A stretch of 20,894 nt of DNA, from positions 1 to 20,894 of the forward strand of contig JAYQKE010000025.1 in assembly GCA_038142525.1 (NCBI GenBank). Reading direction: 5' to 3'. Made by a program: the position numbers and the translations under genes. How positions within the stretch are numbered: the stretch's first letter is position 1; each line of letters begins with the position of its first letter. The notes under the pieces were generated by a model. The model searched no databases. It worked only from the letters and a program-made list of their open reading frames with translations, and was not told the DNA's origin. The DNA is from CAJQHK01 sp038142525. Its GTDB lineage: Bacteria; Pseudomonadota; Alphaproteobacteria; Rickettsiales; UBA1997. Positions 8,182 to 16,804 of this stretch are shown one piece after another.

Positions 8182-8861
8182 ATGTATAAATTATATCATC
8201 AAAAATTATGTCCATTTTCTAGAAAAGTTAGAATATGTCTAGCGACTAAAAATGTACAATTTCAATTAATCACCGAAAATTTCTGGGAAAGAAGGAGGGA
8301 ATTTATTGCTTTAAATCCCGCCTTAACAGTTCCAGTTTTACTAACACCCAATAATCATTCTCTTTCTGGTAGCTATGTTATTACTGAATATTTAGAAGAA
8401 AAATATGATCAAAATGATTCACTAATTGGCAGAAATATTGATGAAAAAGCCGAAGCTCGTCAAATTCAATCTTGGTTTGATGAAAAATTCTTTACCGATG
8501 TCAGTAAATATCTAATTTATGAGAAATATTTCAAAAAATTTCTTAATAAAAATAATGCCTCACCAGAATCTCATATTTTAAATATTGCTTCTGAAAATCT
8601 TATCACTCATCTAAATTATATTGAATTTTTAACTGAAAATAGACAATATTTAGCAAAGAGATAGAATAAGCATCGATTTTGATTTTTGCACGCTACCATA
8701 TTTCTGTTTTAGATTATTTTGGTTATATTAATTGGCGTAGCCACCCAATGGTTAAATCTTGGTATTCTTTAGTCAAATCACATCAAAGCTTTGGCGGAAT
8801 ATTAAAAGACAGAATCGCCAATATTAATCCACCAGAATATTATAGTAAGTTAGATTTTTAA
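8182..8861 (+). pseudogene. Glutathione S-transferase family protein, frameshifted
   Basis: The N-terminal thioredoxin-fold domain reads MYKLYHQKLCPFSRKVRICL, with CPFS at 10-13, then LNPALTVPVLL and GSYVITEYLEEKYD, the usual cis-Pro and substrate-binding segments. The helical C-terminal domain follows and is broken twice: an extra base near 8659-8666 and an extra T in the T run 8683-8687. The final segment, HISVLDYFGYINWRSHP to NPPEYYSKLDF, resembles alphaproteobacterial GSTs. Repaired length is about 225 residues, normal. Substrate cannot be told; in a glutathione-making cell (gshA nearby) detoxification or redox control is plausible. The 75 bases after yraN carry no clear promoter. Confidence 0.75.
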
Positions 8862-8906
8862 ATTTTATTTTTAAAGAGACTTTTACTGTAGGTAAATTTA
8901 AGAAAT

Positions 8907-9884
8907 TTATCGAATCAAACCCACTACTCTTTCAATTGATTCTTCCTCTATTTTTTTGTAAATCTCTAAAATAGCAGAATTTTTTGCCTCTTTCCGGCTA
9001 ATAACTGAAGAACCGCTAGATTCAATAATATTACTAGCAAGAATTTTACCCTGATTAATTAAAGAAAAATTAACTCTTAATTTAACAATAAAACTACCAT
9101 AAACCTTATCCGAAATTTGCTCTTTTTCAATTTTTAATAAAATCAGATTTTTTGATTTAGAATTTCTGGTAGTGATTTTAATTTTTTGATCAGAAAACCC
9201 TTTTCTAATAATTCTAGTAATATCTTTATCCGATTTTAGATCAATTTTAAAAAGCATTTTTTCGATCAAATTATCAAAAGAATTTTGGTAAGAATTATAA
9301 TTTTGGTAATTTTTTTGATAATTAATTCCCCTATATTTAATCGAATCTAAAATAATATTAAGAATTCTAGCTTCATTGATCTTTCTTTGAATTTTGGTTA
9401 AATTACGATATTGATCAATGATATTTTTTTGTTCTAAATTTTTTGAAAGATTTTTAAATCTTTGATTAAGATTATTTAATTTTTGAGAATTTTGTTTAAT
9501 AAAGTTTTGCCTATCAATAGCAATTTCGACATAAATTTGATTATTAAAATTAGCAGAATTAGAAATTTGATAATTATTAAAGGTAATTTTTTCTAATTTT
9601 TCATTAATTTGTTCACGATATTGTTCACTAACATTATCATTATAGGATTTGGCCAACATTTTTGTATTTGCCGAAATATTGGTCATTAATTTTGAAGAAG
9701 CATTACTCAAAGCTGATTTTGTTGCCGAATGTAAATTATAACCCGCACCAAGACCATAAAGATTAACGGAGTCATTTTGTTTTGGGGAAATATAAAATCC
9801 TGGTAAAGATTGTAATGTTTGGATTTTGTTTTGATTAAAACTCAAACAGGATGATAAAAATAGTAAGATTAATAATTTTTTCAT
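8907..9884 (-). CDS. Lipoprotein, LPP20-like, function unknown
   Basis: A 325-residue protein with a lipoprotein signal: MKKLLILLFLSSCLSF has a short basic start, a hydrophobic core and a lipobox LSSC with the lipidated Cys at about 14. It should therefore be exported and anchored to a membrane, probably the outer one. Residues 44-125, starting YGLGAGYNLHSATKSALSNA, resemble the LPP20/DUF400-like fold in which an Ala-rich helix is followed by strands. The middle is rich in Asn, Gln and Lys (about 125-215) with helical, perhaps coiled-coil character, including a Tyr/Asn-rich YQKNYQNYNSYQNSF stretch. A second, related module seems to lie at the C-terminus, where SGSSVISRKEAKNSAILEIY echoes the first. 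No enzymatic motif is seen. The gene is monocistronic. Confidence 0.6.
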   Translation of the reverse strand: MKKLLILLFLSSCLSFNQNKIQTLQSLPGFYISPKQNDSVNLYGLGAGYNLHSATKSALSNASSKLMTNISANTKMLAKSYNDNVSEQYREQINEKLEKITFNNYQISNSANFNNQIYVEIAIDRQNFIKQNSQKLNNLNQRFKNLSKNLEQKNIIDQYRNLTKIQRKINEARILNIILDSIKYRGINYQKNYQNYNSYQNSFDNLIEKMLFKIDLKSDKDITRIIRKGFSDQKIKITTRNSKSKNLILLKIEKEQISDKVYGSFIVKLRVNFSLINQGKILASNIIESSGSSVISRKEAKNSAILEIYKKIEEESIERVVGLIR

Positions 9885-9910
9885 ATATCGATATTAATTA
9901 ACTTTTTTAA

Positions 9911-9932
9911 AAAAATATCAGAGAAAATTGAC
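9911..9932. repeat. 22-bp direct repeat, copy 1
   Basis: This copy matches 10047-10068 at 21 of 22 bases in the same orientation and begins AAAAATATCAGAGAAAATTG. The two copies bracket the hairpin at 9984-10041 and are unrelated to the coding sequences on either side. Confidence 0.5.
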
Positions 9933-9983
9933 AGTTTAGCAAAATTGATTAATTCTAAAATTTTCAAAGAGATTTTTTTATTC

Positions 9984-10041
9984 TTTAATTTTTATTGAGC
10001 GCAGTGTGGTCAAACCCACATAAGCAAAAATAAAAATTAAA
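9984..10041 (-). terminator. Long hairpin downstream of rnj, possible terminator or repeat element
   Basis: A perfect 13-bp outer stem, TTTAATTTTTATT at the left paired with AATAAAAATTAAA at the right, encloses an inner TGTGG-TCAAAC-CCACA hairpin with GC-richer bases than anything near it. On the minus strand it follows the rnj stop by about 40 bases and is followed by a run of A and T rather than a clean U-tract, so it is not a textbook intrinsic terminator. It may be a palindromic repeat. Confidence 0.4.
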
Positions 10042-10046
10042 AATAG

Positions 10047-10068
10047 AAAAATATCAAAGAAAATTGAC
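10047..10068. repeat. 22-bp direct repeat, copy 2
   Basis: Second copy of the repeat at 9911-9932, differing at one base (AAAAATATCAAAGAAAATTG...). It lies between the rnj stop codon and the hairpin. Confidence 0.5.
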
Positions 10069-10082
10069 GAATTAATCAATTT

Positions 10083-11795
10083 TTATTTATTAAATAGGAC
10101 AGAAACCTCCACCACAGGTTTTTTCCCTGTTAATTGCATCATATTTTTAAATAATTTTGACTTAATAGATTTAGCAATTGATTTTGATATTTTATTCGAA
10201 GATTCACTCTTTTTAAAAAAGGATTTTTTAATTTTCTTAATTTCTCTATTAGAATTTCTAACAGCAACTTCAATATCTTCTTCAATATCATTAAGTGAAT
10301 GCGGGTCACTTTCAAAATCATAAGAACCGACTGATCTAATATCAATATCAACAATATCACCCTTAGTTGAAATTAAAATAGAAGCAAAAATAGCGCCAGC
10401 ATCTTGTAATTTTTTCCTTTGAGCAATTACTTTACCGTCAGTTGCAACTAAATTTTTACCATCAACAGCCAAATAGCCAGTTTCAACAGTGGCGATTTTT
10501 TGACAATTATCTTCAGAAATTTCAATAACACAGCCATTTTCTGTCAAATTAGCATTTTTACAGCCCCACTCTTCCTTGGCAAGCCTTCTATGTTCTAAAA
10601 TATGATAATATTCACCATGAACTGGAATAGAAAATTTTGGCTTAGCAATTTTATACATTTCAGCGACTTCATCACGATTTGGATGACCAGAAACATGAAT
10701 CATCTCATGTTTTTCAGTAACTACCTTGATTTTTCTTTTAGCAAAAAGATTGAAAATATCAAAAATTTGCTTCTCATTACCAGGAATAATTTTAGAAGAG
10801 AAAATCATTTTATCACCAGCTTTAAATTTAATCACACGATGATTATTAGTAGCAATTTTCATTGTTGAAGCATTAACCTCGCCCTGGCAACCAGTACATA
10901 AAATTAAAATTTCATTTCTGGGATAAGATTTGATTTCATTTTCAGAAATTACACATTGCTGTAAATCTTGCAAATAGCCAGATTTTTTCCCAACTTCATA
11001 TAATCTCCTAATGGAAAATCCTGCTAAAACTACCTTACGATTGGACTCAATTGTCGCTTTAGCAGTTGACATTCTGGCAATATTGGAGGCAAATGTAGCC
11101 ACACCAACCATACCCTGAGATTCTTTAATAACCCTTGCTAAATTTGCTAATAATTCTCCTTCTGAGCCTGATCTTCCTTTGCTTAAAATATTAGTTGAAT
11201 CAGAAACCATCGCTAAAAATCCTTCTTCTTTAGAAATTTTTGCAATTTTTTCCTTTTCAGAGACATTTCCGACAACCGGGTCAGGATCAAATTTCCAATC
11301 TCCCGTATGCAAAATATTACCAAATTTAGTCCTCAGACAAATAGCATTCATCTCAGGAACAGAGTGAGTTAAGCCGATAAATTCAAGATCAAATGACCCT
11401 AATTTTAAATTTTGAGAACCGTCAATGACATTTATCTTCACCTTTTTCTTAAAAGGATATTCTTCCAATTTAGCTTCAAGGAAATTTTTAGCTAAATTTG
11501 TAGCATAGATGGGAACTTTTAATTCCTGCCATAAATGTTGCACTGCACCAATATGATCCTCATGAATATGGGTAATAACAATCCCCAAAAGATCTTTTTT
11601 ATGTTTTTTTATAAAAGTAAGATCTGGGGCAATCATATTAACACCAGGAATATCATGAGCAAATCCTAGACCAAGATCAATCATAATAAATTTACCATCA
11701 AGATGATAAAGATTGACATTCATGCCAATTTCACCAGAACCACCAAGCGGAATAAATAATAGGTTATTTTTATGATTTTTTATATCGAAATTCAT
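10083..11795 (-). CDS. rnj: Ribonuclease J
   Basis: RNase J is a metallo-beta-lactamase/beta-CASP exo- and endonuclease used for mRNA decay and rRNA maturation in alphaproteobacteria. The 570-residue protein carries the zinc motif THIHEDHIG (His76, His78, Asp80, His81), LTHSVPEM, the HTGDWKFDPDP aspartate, and the beta-CASP segments VSDSTNILSKGRSGSE, VGVATFASNIAR and MIHVSGHPNRDEV. VHGEYYHILEHRRLA supplies a further conserved His. The C-terminal tail (about residues 450-570) corresponds to the usual dimerisation/C-terminal domain and is rich in Lys and Ser. Its ATG overlaps the thrC stop by one base (TAATG), so it is coupled to threonine synthase, a pairing with no obvious functional logic. 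Length is normal and the frame intact. Confidence 0.93.
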   Translation of the reverse strand: MNFDIKNHKNNLLFIPLGGSGEIGMNVNLYHLDGKFIMIDLGLGFAHDIPGVNMIAPDLTFIKKHKKDLLGIVITHIHEDHIGAVQHLWQELKVPIYATNLAKNFLEAKLEEYPFKKKVKINVIDGSQNLKLGSFDLEFIGLTHSVPEMNAICLRTKFGNILHTGDWKFDPDPVVGNVSEKEKIAKISKEEGFLAMVSDSTNILSKGRSGSEGELLANLARVIKESQGMVGVATFASNIARMSTAKATIESNRKVVLAGFSIRRLYEVGKKSGYLQDLQQCVISENEIKSYPRNEILILCTGCQGEVNASTMKIATNNHRVIKFKAGDKMIFSSKIIPGNEKQIFDIFNLFAKRKIKVVTEKHEMIHVSGHPNRDEVAEMYKIAKPKFSIPVHGEYYHILEHRRLAKEEWGCKNANLTENGCVIEISEDNCQKIATVETGYLAVDGKNLVATDGKVIAQRKKLQDAGAIFASILISTKGDIVDIDIRSVGSYDFESDPHSLNDIEEDIEVAVRNSNREIKKIKKSFFKKSESSNKISKSIAKSIKSKLFKNMMQLTGKKPVVEVSVLFNK

Positions 11796-13201
11796 TATAT
11801 TTTATTGGCAATAAATTCCTTAACTTTTGCAAGGTCTTTATCAATTATAGTCATCTCCTCTTTTTTATCCATCAAATCAGACAAAAATAAGGGTAATTTT
11901 GGCTCGGGAGCGCCGGATTTTTTAACAGAGTCAGGGAATTTTGCCGGATGAGCAGTTGCCAAAATTACTACATATTCATCCTTATAATCCTTAGATTTTT
12001 GATAAAGATCAGTAGCTCCAATACCAGTTGCTGTATGCGGATCAAGAATTTCTTCATTTTCCTGATAAATACGATTAATAATTTTACAAGTTTCTTCATC
12101 ATTAATCGAATAGGAATCAAAATCTTTTCTAATATCATCTAAAATTTCTTTAGATACTTGCAATTTGCCCGTTTTTTTAAATTCTGCCATTTTATCAAAA
12201 ATCTTATCTTCTTGACCAAATTTTCTATGATAATCAAAAATCATTCTTTCAAAATTACTAGAGACTTGAATATTCATACTTGGTGAGAGAGTTTCAATTA
12301 ATTCCTGACGAGAATAATCATTATCATTAAAAAATCTGGTTAAAATATCATTTTGGTTAGTAGCAACAATTAATTTATTAATTGGAAGGCCCATTCTTTT
12401 TGCCAAATGTCCAGCATAAATATCACCAAAATTACCAGTCGGCACACAAAATGAAATTGGATTTTTTGCAGAAATATCAACTCTTAGAGCGCAATAAAAA
12501 TAATAAACTATTTGCGCCATAATCCTAACCCAATTGATAGAATTAACTGCCGCCATTCTTCTGCCACCTAAAAATGACTGATCAGCAAACATTTCTTTCA
12601 CATATTCTTGACAATCATCAAAATTACCTTTTAAAGAAATATTATGAACATTATTACTAATGACTGTTGTCATTTGTTTTCTTTGCACATCAGAAACCCT
12701 TTTGTAAGGATGTAGAATAAAAATATCAACATTTTCACAATCACGACAACCCATAATAGCAAGAGATCCAGTATCACCAGAAGTTGCGCCAATAATTACT
12801 ACTTTTTCTTTTCTACGCTCAAGAATAAAATCAAAAATATTACCTAAAAATTGTAGAGCAAAATCTTTGAAAGCAAGAGTCGGGCCGTGAAAAAGCTCAA
12901 GCAAAAATTGATTATTGGAAAGTTGCTTGGTTGGCGCGATAGCTTTATTAGAAAATTTTGAGTAGGATTTTTCTATGATTTTTTTTAAACCATTGTCAGA
13001 AATTTCGCCAGCAACAAATGGCTGAACGATTTTAAAAGTTAAATCCTGATAATTTAACTTTTTCATATTCTCAATTTCCTCTTTAGAAAATTTTGGTAAA
13101 GTTTCTGGAATATATAAACCTCCATCCTCTGCCAGCCCTTGCAAAACTACTTCCTCGAAACTTAGTTTTGGTGCCTTTCCTCTTGTACTAATATATTTCA
13201 T
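11795..13201 (-). CDS. thrC: Threonine synthase
   Basis: ThrC converts O-phosphohomoserine to threonine using pyridoxal phosphate. The 468-residue protein opens MKYISTRGKAPKLSFEEVVL, the typical N-terminus. It has the PLP lysine in HGPTLAFKDFALQFLGN (Lys112), the phosphate-binding loop IIGATSGDTGS (137-147), and NINWVRIMAQIVYYF-like and PTGNFGDIYAGHLAKRMGLP (about 255-275) blocks. The closing ATAHPAKFPDSVKKSG is also typical. Length fits the long (fungal/proteobacterial) class. It is the first gene of a two-gene unit with rnj. No Shine-Dalgarno motif precedes the ATG. Threonine synthesis is normally absent from Rickettsia, so the gene marks a less reduced relative. The other thr genes are not in the window. 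Confidence 0.93.
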   Translation of the reverse strand: MKYISTRGKAPKLSFEEVVLQGLAEDGGLYIPETLPKFSKEEIENMKKLNYQDLTFKIVQPFVAGEISDNGLKKIIEKSYSKFSNKAIAPTKQLSNNQFLLELFHGPTLAFKDFALQFLGNIFDFILERRKEKVVIIGATSGDTGSLAIMGCRDCENVDIFILHPYKRVSDVQRKQMTTVISNNVHNISLKGNFDDCQEYVKEMFADQSFLGGRRMAAVNSINWVRIMAQIVYYFYCALRVDISAKNPISFCVPTGNFGDIYAGHLAKRMGLPINKLIVATNQNDILTRFFNDNDYSRQELIETLSPSMNIQVSSNFERMIFDYHRKFGQEDKIFDKMAEFKKTGKLQVSKEILDDIRKDFDSYSINDEETCKIINRIYQENEEILDPHTATGIGATDLYQKSKDYKDEYVVILATAHPAKFPDSVKKSGAPEPKLPLFLSDLMDKKEEMTIIDKDLAKVKEFIANKI

Positions 13202-13251
13202 ATCATTATTTATTTTATATAGCCAATTAAGCTAAGATCGAATATTTAAAC

Positions 13252-14367
13252 TCAACTTAATTGGGTATATCTGATTATCAAATCATCCCCAATTTTTCTA
13301 ACTTTATCAAGCTGAGATTTATTCTCAATATCTGATATAAAATTAATTCCTAAATCAGAAATAGCAGAAATTCCATCTCCACCCATGATAAAATTACCCT
13401 GAACTAAAATTAATTCATCAATTAAATTTTCTTTGAAAAAACTAGCAAAAATCTGACTACCACCTTCAATTAAAAGATTATTAATACCTAATTTAACAAT
13501 TTTTGGCATTAAATCCTCTAGATTAATATTATTTTTCTTATCTAAAGAAGATTTTATGAAATTAAGATTTTTATATTTGATCTGATCTTTATTAAAATCT
13601 TCTCCCACTATAAAAAATGTAGGAATTTTTTGACAAGAATCCAAAAAATCTTCAGTTAGATCTAGATCAAAATTTTTACTTAAAATAATTCTTTTAGGCG
13701 ATCTATCTTCAAGACCCGAGATTCGACAATTTAATGATGGCAAATCCTTCCTAAAACTATTAGCCCCAATTAAAATAGCGTCATTTTTTGCTCTGAGGAA
13801 ATTAGTATATTTTCGTGAATCCTCATTACTAATCCATTTACTATCAAAAGATTTTGTAGCAATCTTACCATCAATAGTGGTGGCAATTTTGGCTGTAATA
13901 AATGGTCTATTTTTTAATTTTACCTGCAAAAAACCCTTAATAACATCAATGGCCTCCCCTTCCATAACTCCAAAAACTACCTCTATTCCAGATTCTTGCA
14001 ATTTTTGAATTGACTGACCATTGGTTCTGGGGTCGGGATATTTTATACCAAAAACCACCCTTTTAATTTTTGATTTTAATATTAAATCAAGACAGGACAT
14101 TTCCGACCTACCCTTATGACAACAAGGCTCAAGAGAAATATAAATTGTTGAATTTTTAAGTAAGTCAAAAGAGAGTTTAGAAATTGCCAACTCTTCAGCA
14201 TGAGGCCTGCCGTCAAATCCAGTAACACCAGTTGCCAAAATTATATCATTTTTAGTAATAACAGCGCCAACAGAAGGATTGGGAGAAGTAATTCCAATAT
14301 TATTTTTGGCTAAATTAATAGCCAGAGACATAAATTTTAAATCCTTATTTTTTATTTGAGAAATCAA
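13252..14367 (-). CDS. ribD: Bifunctional riboflavin biosynthesis deaminase/reductase RibD
   Basis: RibD performs two steps of riboflavin synthesis: deamination of the diaminopyrimidinone from GTP, then NADPH reduction of the ribosyl side chain. The 371-residue protein has an N-terminal deaminase domain with DLKFMSLAINLA, SPNPSVGAV, the catalytic HAE (56-58), and zinc cysteines in LEPCCHKGRSEMSC (Cys82 and Cys92). The C-terminal reductase domain begins near residue 150 with RPFITAKIATTIDGKIAT and has INNLLIEGGSQIFASFF. The start at 14367 is preferred because the conserved DxxFM sequence lies just after it. It overlaps the ctpA stop by 23 bases. ribE is 2.4 kb away on the other strand, so the pathway is split. 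Confidence 0.93.
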   Translation of the reverse strand: MISQIKNKDLKFMSLAINLAKNNIGITSPNPSVGAVITKNDIILATGVTGFDGRPHAEELAISKLSFDLLKNSTIYISLEPCCHKGRSEMSCLDLILKSKIKRVVFGIKYPDPRTNGQSIQKLQESGIEVVFGVMEGEAIDVIKGFLQVKLKNRPFITAKIATTIDGKIATKSFDSKWISNEDSRKYTNFLRAKNDAILIGANSFRKDLPSLNCRISGLEDRSPKRIILSKNFDLDLTEDFLDSCQKIPTFFIVGEDFNKDQIKYKNLNFIKSSLDKKNNINLEDLMPKIVKLGINNLLIEGGSQIFASFFKENLIDELILVQGNFIMGGDGISAISDLGINFISDIENKSQLDKVRKIGDDLIIRYTQLS

Positions 14368-15850
14368 GATTTTTATATAAATTAATACCTCTTATTAAAT
14401 CAATCGCCCTCGTTAATTGATAATCATTATCATATAAGATGCCGGTCTCTTCTTTTTTAACTTCCTCATCCTTATTTTTTGCCGCGATTTCTTTGATTTG
14501 ACCTTGTAAATGACCATCAAGATCAGACTCAGATTTTAAATTATTATTAACAGTTTGTAATTTGGCCTCTTTTACCATAATATCTGGTTCAATACCATCA
14601 GCCTGTATCGATCTTCCAGAAGGGGTATAATAAAGAGCGATAGTTAGCTTCATAGCAGAATTACCTTTATTTAAAGGTATTAATGATTGAACGGAGCCCT
14701 TACCAAATGTTTTAGTACCAAGAACAATACCCCTTTTATTATCTTGAATTGCTCCAGCAACAATTTCAGAAGCGGAGGCAGAGCCAAGATTAACTAACAC
14801 AACTATAGGTAATTTTTTTAATAATATTTTATGATCCTTATCTTTAAATTTATATTTTTTACCAAAAATGCCATTATTATTACATGTCAAAGCATCTTTA
14901 GATTTATAAATATTCTCATCACTATCTCTTCCCTTGATAGAAACTACTTTTTTTCCTTATCTAAAAATAAACTACTAACATTAACAGATGCATCCAGAGC
15001 ACCACCAGGATTATTTCTTACATCAAGAATAATTCCTTCAATTTTATCTTTACCAATTTTTTTAATATTTTTTTCTATCTCTTTAGCAATATCAAAACTC
15101 ACACATTTAGAAAAATTACTGAGTCTAATATAAGCAACCTTATCGTAAATTTTTGATTTAACTGATTCAATTCTAATAACATCCCTAATCAATGTGAATT
15201 TTAAAGGCTCTCTCTCTCCTTCTCTAAGAACTGTAATTTTTACACTAGTTTTTGGCTTTCCTCTTAATAATTTAACCACTTCCATGACAGATTTACCATA
15301 AATAGAATCATCATTAACTTCAGAAATATAATCACCAGCTTTAATTCCAACTTTTGCAGCAGGCGTGTCATCAATTGGTGTAATAACTTTTATTAATTTA
15401 TTTTCTGAAGTGATTCTAATGCCCAAACCGCCAAATTCACCACTGAGTTGGACTTTTACTTCGCTAAATACATCCTTTTTTAAATAGGTAGAATGTGGAT
15501 CAAGGGAGGACAACATACCTTCTCAGCTGCTTCTAAAATTTCCTTACGAGTCTTTTCATGAACATATTTTTTTCAATATGATTAATGACATTATCAAGAA
15601 AATCTTTTTCATCAAAATATTCATCAGATTTTTGTTTTGTTAACTTTTTTTGCTTAATAAACTCATTTGATAGTTTTTGATTATCTGCAATTTCGGTTGA
15701 AAAATATTTTTTAATAACTCTATCAACTATATCATTATCAGATTTAGAAATAGCAGATTTGAAAACTATAATAGATAATAGGATAGATAATATTGTTATT
15801 TTCAGCTTATGTCTCATTAAAAATAATTTAACTTTTTGATATAATTGCAT
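14345..15850 (-). pseudogene. ctpA: C-terminal processing peptidase CtpA (S41), frameshifted
   Basis: CtpA is a periplasmic serine protease that trims or degrades envelope proteins. After a short basic start there is one membrane or signal segment (about residues 17-34). Next come the helical N-domain, GMLSSLDPHSTYL, and a PDZ domain (FGGLGIRITSENK to VMEVVKLLRGKP). The protease domain has YIRLSNFS, IILDVRNNPGG, VVLVNLGSASASEIVAGAIQ with the nucleophilic Ser, and GTKTFGKGSVQ with the catalytic Lys. Three single-base deletions break the frame: near 15564, at 15518-15519, and in the T7 run 14948-14954 (+ strand). Repaired length is about 500 residues, slightly long for the family because of the acidic Glu/Lys-rich C-terminal stretch. 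All catalytic positions are retained. It is transcribed ahead of ribD, with a 23-base overlap. Confidence 0.9.
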
Positions 15851-15972
15851 TAGAGAATTTTAGGTTTTGGATGCAGGCAAAATTCATCGAATAAAGATAG
15901 GCAGAAATAAAGAAAAAGCGCATTATCTTCAATTTATAATAATGTCAATTTGTTAGTTATAAATGAATACTT

Positions 15973-16374
15973 CTAACCTTCAGAAATACCAAATTCTTCT
16001 CTTACTTTTCTTTTTATTTCTTCAGGTGGATCCTCACCATAAGCAGAATACAAAATTTTACCATATTCTTCTAAATGAATAATATTATCATTAAGAGCTC
16101 TTTTAAACATGGGTAATTTTAACCTTTCAACCAATACATAATACCAAGCAGGACGATTATCATCAATACCCTTTACCAAAAATAATAAATCAGCATCTGC
16201 CCTTTTGGCTTGAGTTTCTGGATTAGAATCGGCAACGATATTATTTGCTGTCATATTATTTTTTTTGGCATATTTGTCAGCAAAACTACCTGATGATTTA
16301 CGATCTTCTGGATTCACAGAACTAGAAGAATTTTTGTATTTGTCAGTAAAAGATCCCGCTTCTGATGCACTCAT
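15973..16374 (-). CDS. Conserved-looking small protein with two GSFxDKY motifs, function unknown
   Basis: A 133-residue cytoplasmic-type protein with no signal or membrane segment. The first 60 residues are Ser/Asn/Lys-rich and likely disordered, and contain the same motif twice: GSFTDKYK (7-14) and GSFADKYAK (29-37). The C-terminal half looks globular, with DNRPAWYYVLVERLKLPMFK, then HLEEYGKILYSAYGEDPPEE. I believe the latter block occurs in uncharacterised alphaproteobacterial proteins but cannot name a family. It starts 14 bases after the small lipoprotein stop, so the two form a unit behind tRNA-Ile. The function cannot be inferred. Confidence 0.6.
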   Translation of the reverse strand: MSASEAGSFTDKYKNSSSSVNPEDRKSSGSFADKYAKKNNMTANNIVADSNPETQAKRADADLLFLVKGIDDNRPAWYYVLVERLKLPMFKRALNDNIIHLEEYGKILYSAYGEDPPEEIKRKVREEFGISEG

Positions 16375-16388
16375 AATAATTATTTTAT

Positions 16389-16553
16389 TTAAGATTCAAT
16401 ATTATACTCCTTAAGCCACCAATTATTAACAGGAATTTTTGGCCCACAGGGACCGCCCTCACTTGAAACACAAGGACTTTTTATATCAACATATTTCTTA
16501 CCAAAACAAGAAGATATAAAAAATAACGATATAAATATAAAAATTCTTATCAT
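16389..16553 (-). CDS. Small lipoprotein, 54 residues
   Basis: A short gene on the minus strand begins MIRIFIFISLFFISSCFGKK. It has a hydrophobic signal and a lipobox ISSC, so Cys16 would be lipidated after cleavage, leaving a mature peptide of about 39 residues. The mature part contains SPCVSSEGGPCGP and NNWWLKEY. Two further cysteines could form a disulphide in the periplasm. It is reminiscent of the short Cys/Trp-containing lipoproteins annotated in Rickettsiales, but I cannot assign a family. It lies 23 bases after tRNA-Ile and 14 bases before the 133-residue gene in the same direction. The signal, composition and spacing support a real gene despite its size. Confidence 0.6.
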   Translation of the reverse strand: MIRIFIFISLFFISSCFGKKYVDIKSPCVSSEGGPCGPKIPVNNWWLKEYNIES

Positions 16554-16576
16554 AGTATTATGTAACAACTAAATGA

Positions 16577-16653
16577 TGGTGGGTCTGGGTGGACTTGAAC
16601 CACCGACCTCGCGCTTATCAGGCGCGCACTCTAACCAGCTGAGCTACAAACCC
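16577..16653 (-). tRNA. tRNA-Ile (anticodon GAT)
   Basis: Read on the minus strand, a full cloverleaf is visible. The acceptor stem GGGTTTG pairs with CAGACCC. The D arm is GCTCAGCTGGTTAGAGT, the anticodon loop is CTGATAA with GAT, and the T arm has GGTTCAAGTCC. The 3' CCA is encoded (16579-16577). The tRNA is a single gene outside an rRNA operon. Confidence 0.97.
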
Positions 16654-16668
16654 CAATTCTGAGAATTT

Positions 16669-16697
16669 AGTGTAATTAGAAATTTTAATAAAATCAA
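16669..16697 (-). promoter_or_regulatory. Promoter of tRNA-Ile
   Basis: On the minus strand TTGATT (16697-16692) and TACACT (16674-16669) are separated by exactly 17 bases. The mature tRNA begins 15 bases beyond the -10 hexamer. It may also drive the small lipoprotein and 133-residue gene by read-through. Confidence 0.5.
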
Positions 16698-16804
16698 TAA
16701 TAAATCTTTAAAGTTAGAAAAAATACTGGTAGAATTTGGCGAAAAGAAGTGGTAACAATTCTCATCAAAATCAAATAACTTTGACAGAGAATAAATAACA
16801 TAAT

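Noticed and set aside
10139..10868. Overlapping alternative open frames within rnj on both strands
   Set aside because: They lie inside a conserved RNase J frame and show low-complexity, hydrophobic or Ile/Leu-rich translations typical of shadow frames in AT-rich DNA.
16654..16804. FMN riboswitch (RFN element) upstream of ribE
   Set aside because: The 151-base leader is AT-rich and lacks the conserved G-rich RFN boxes and long stems.
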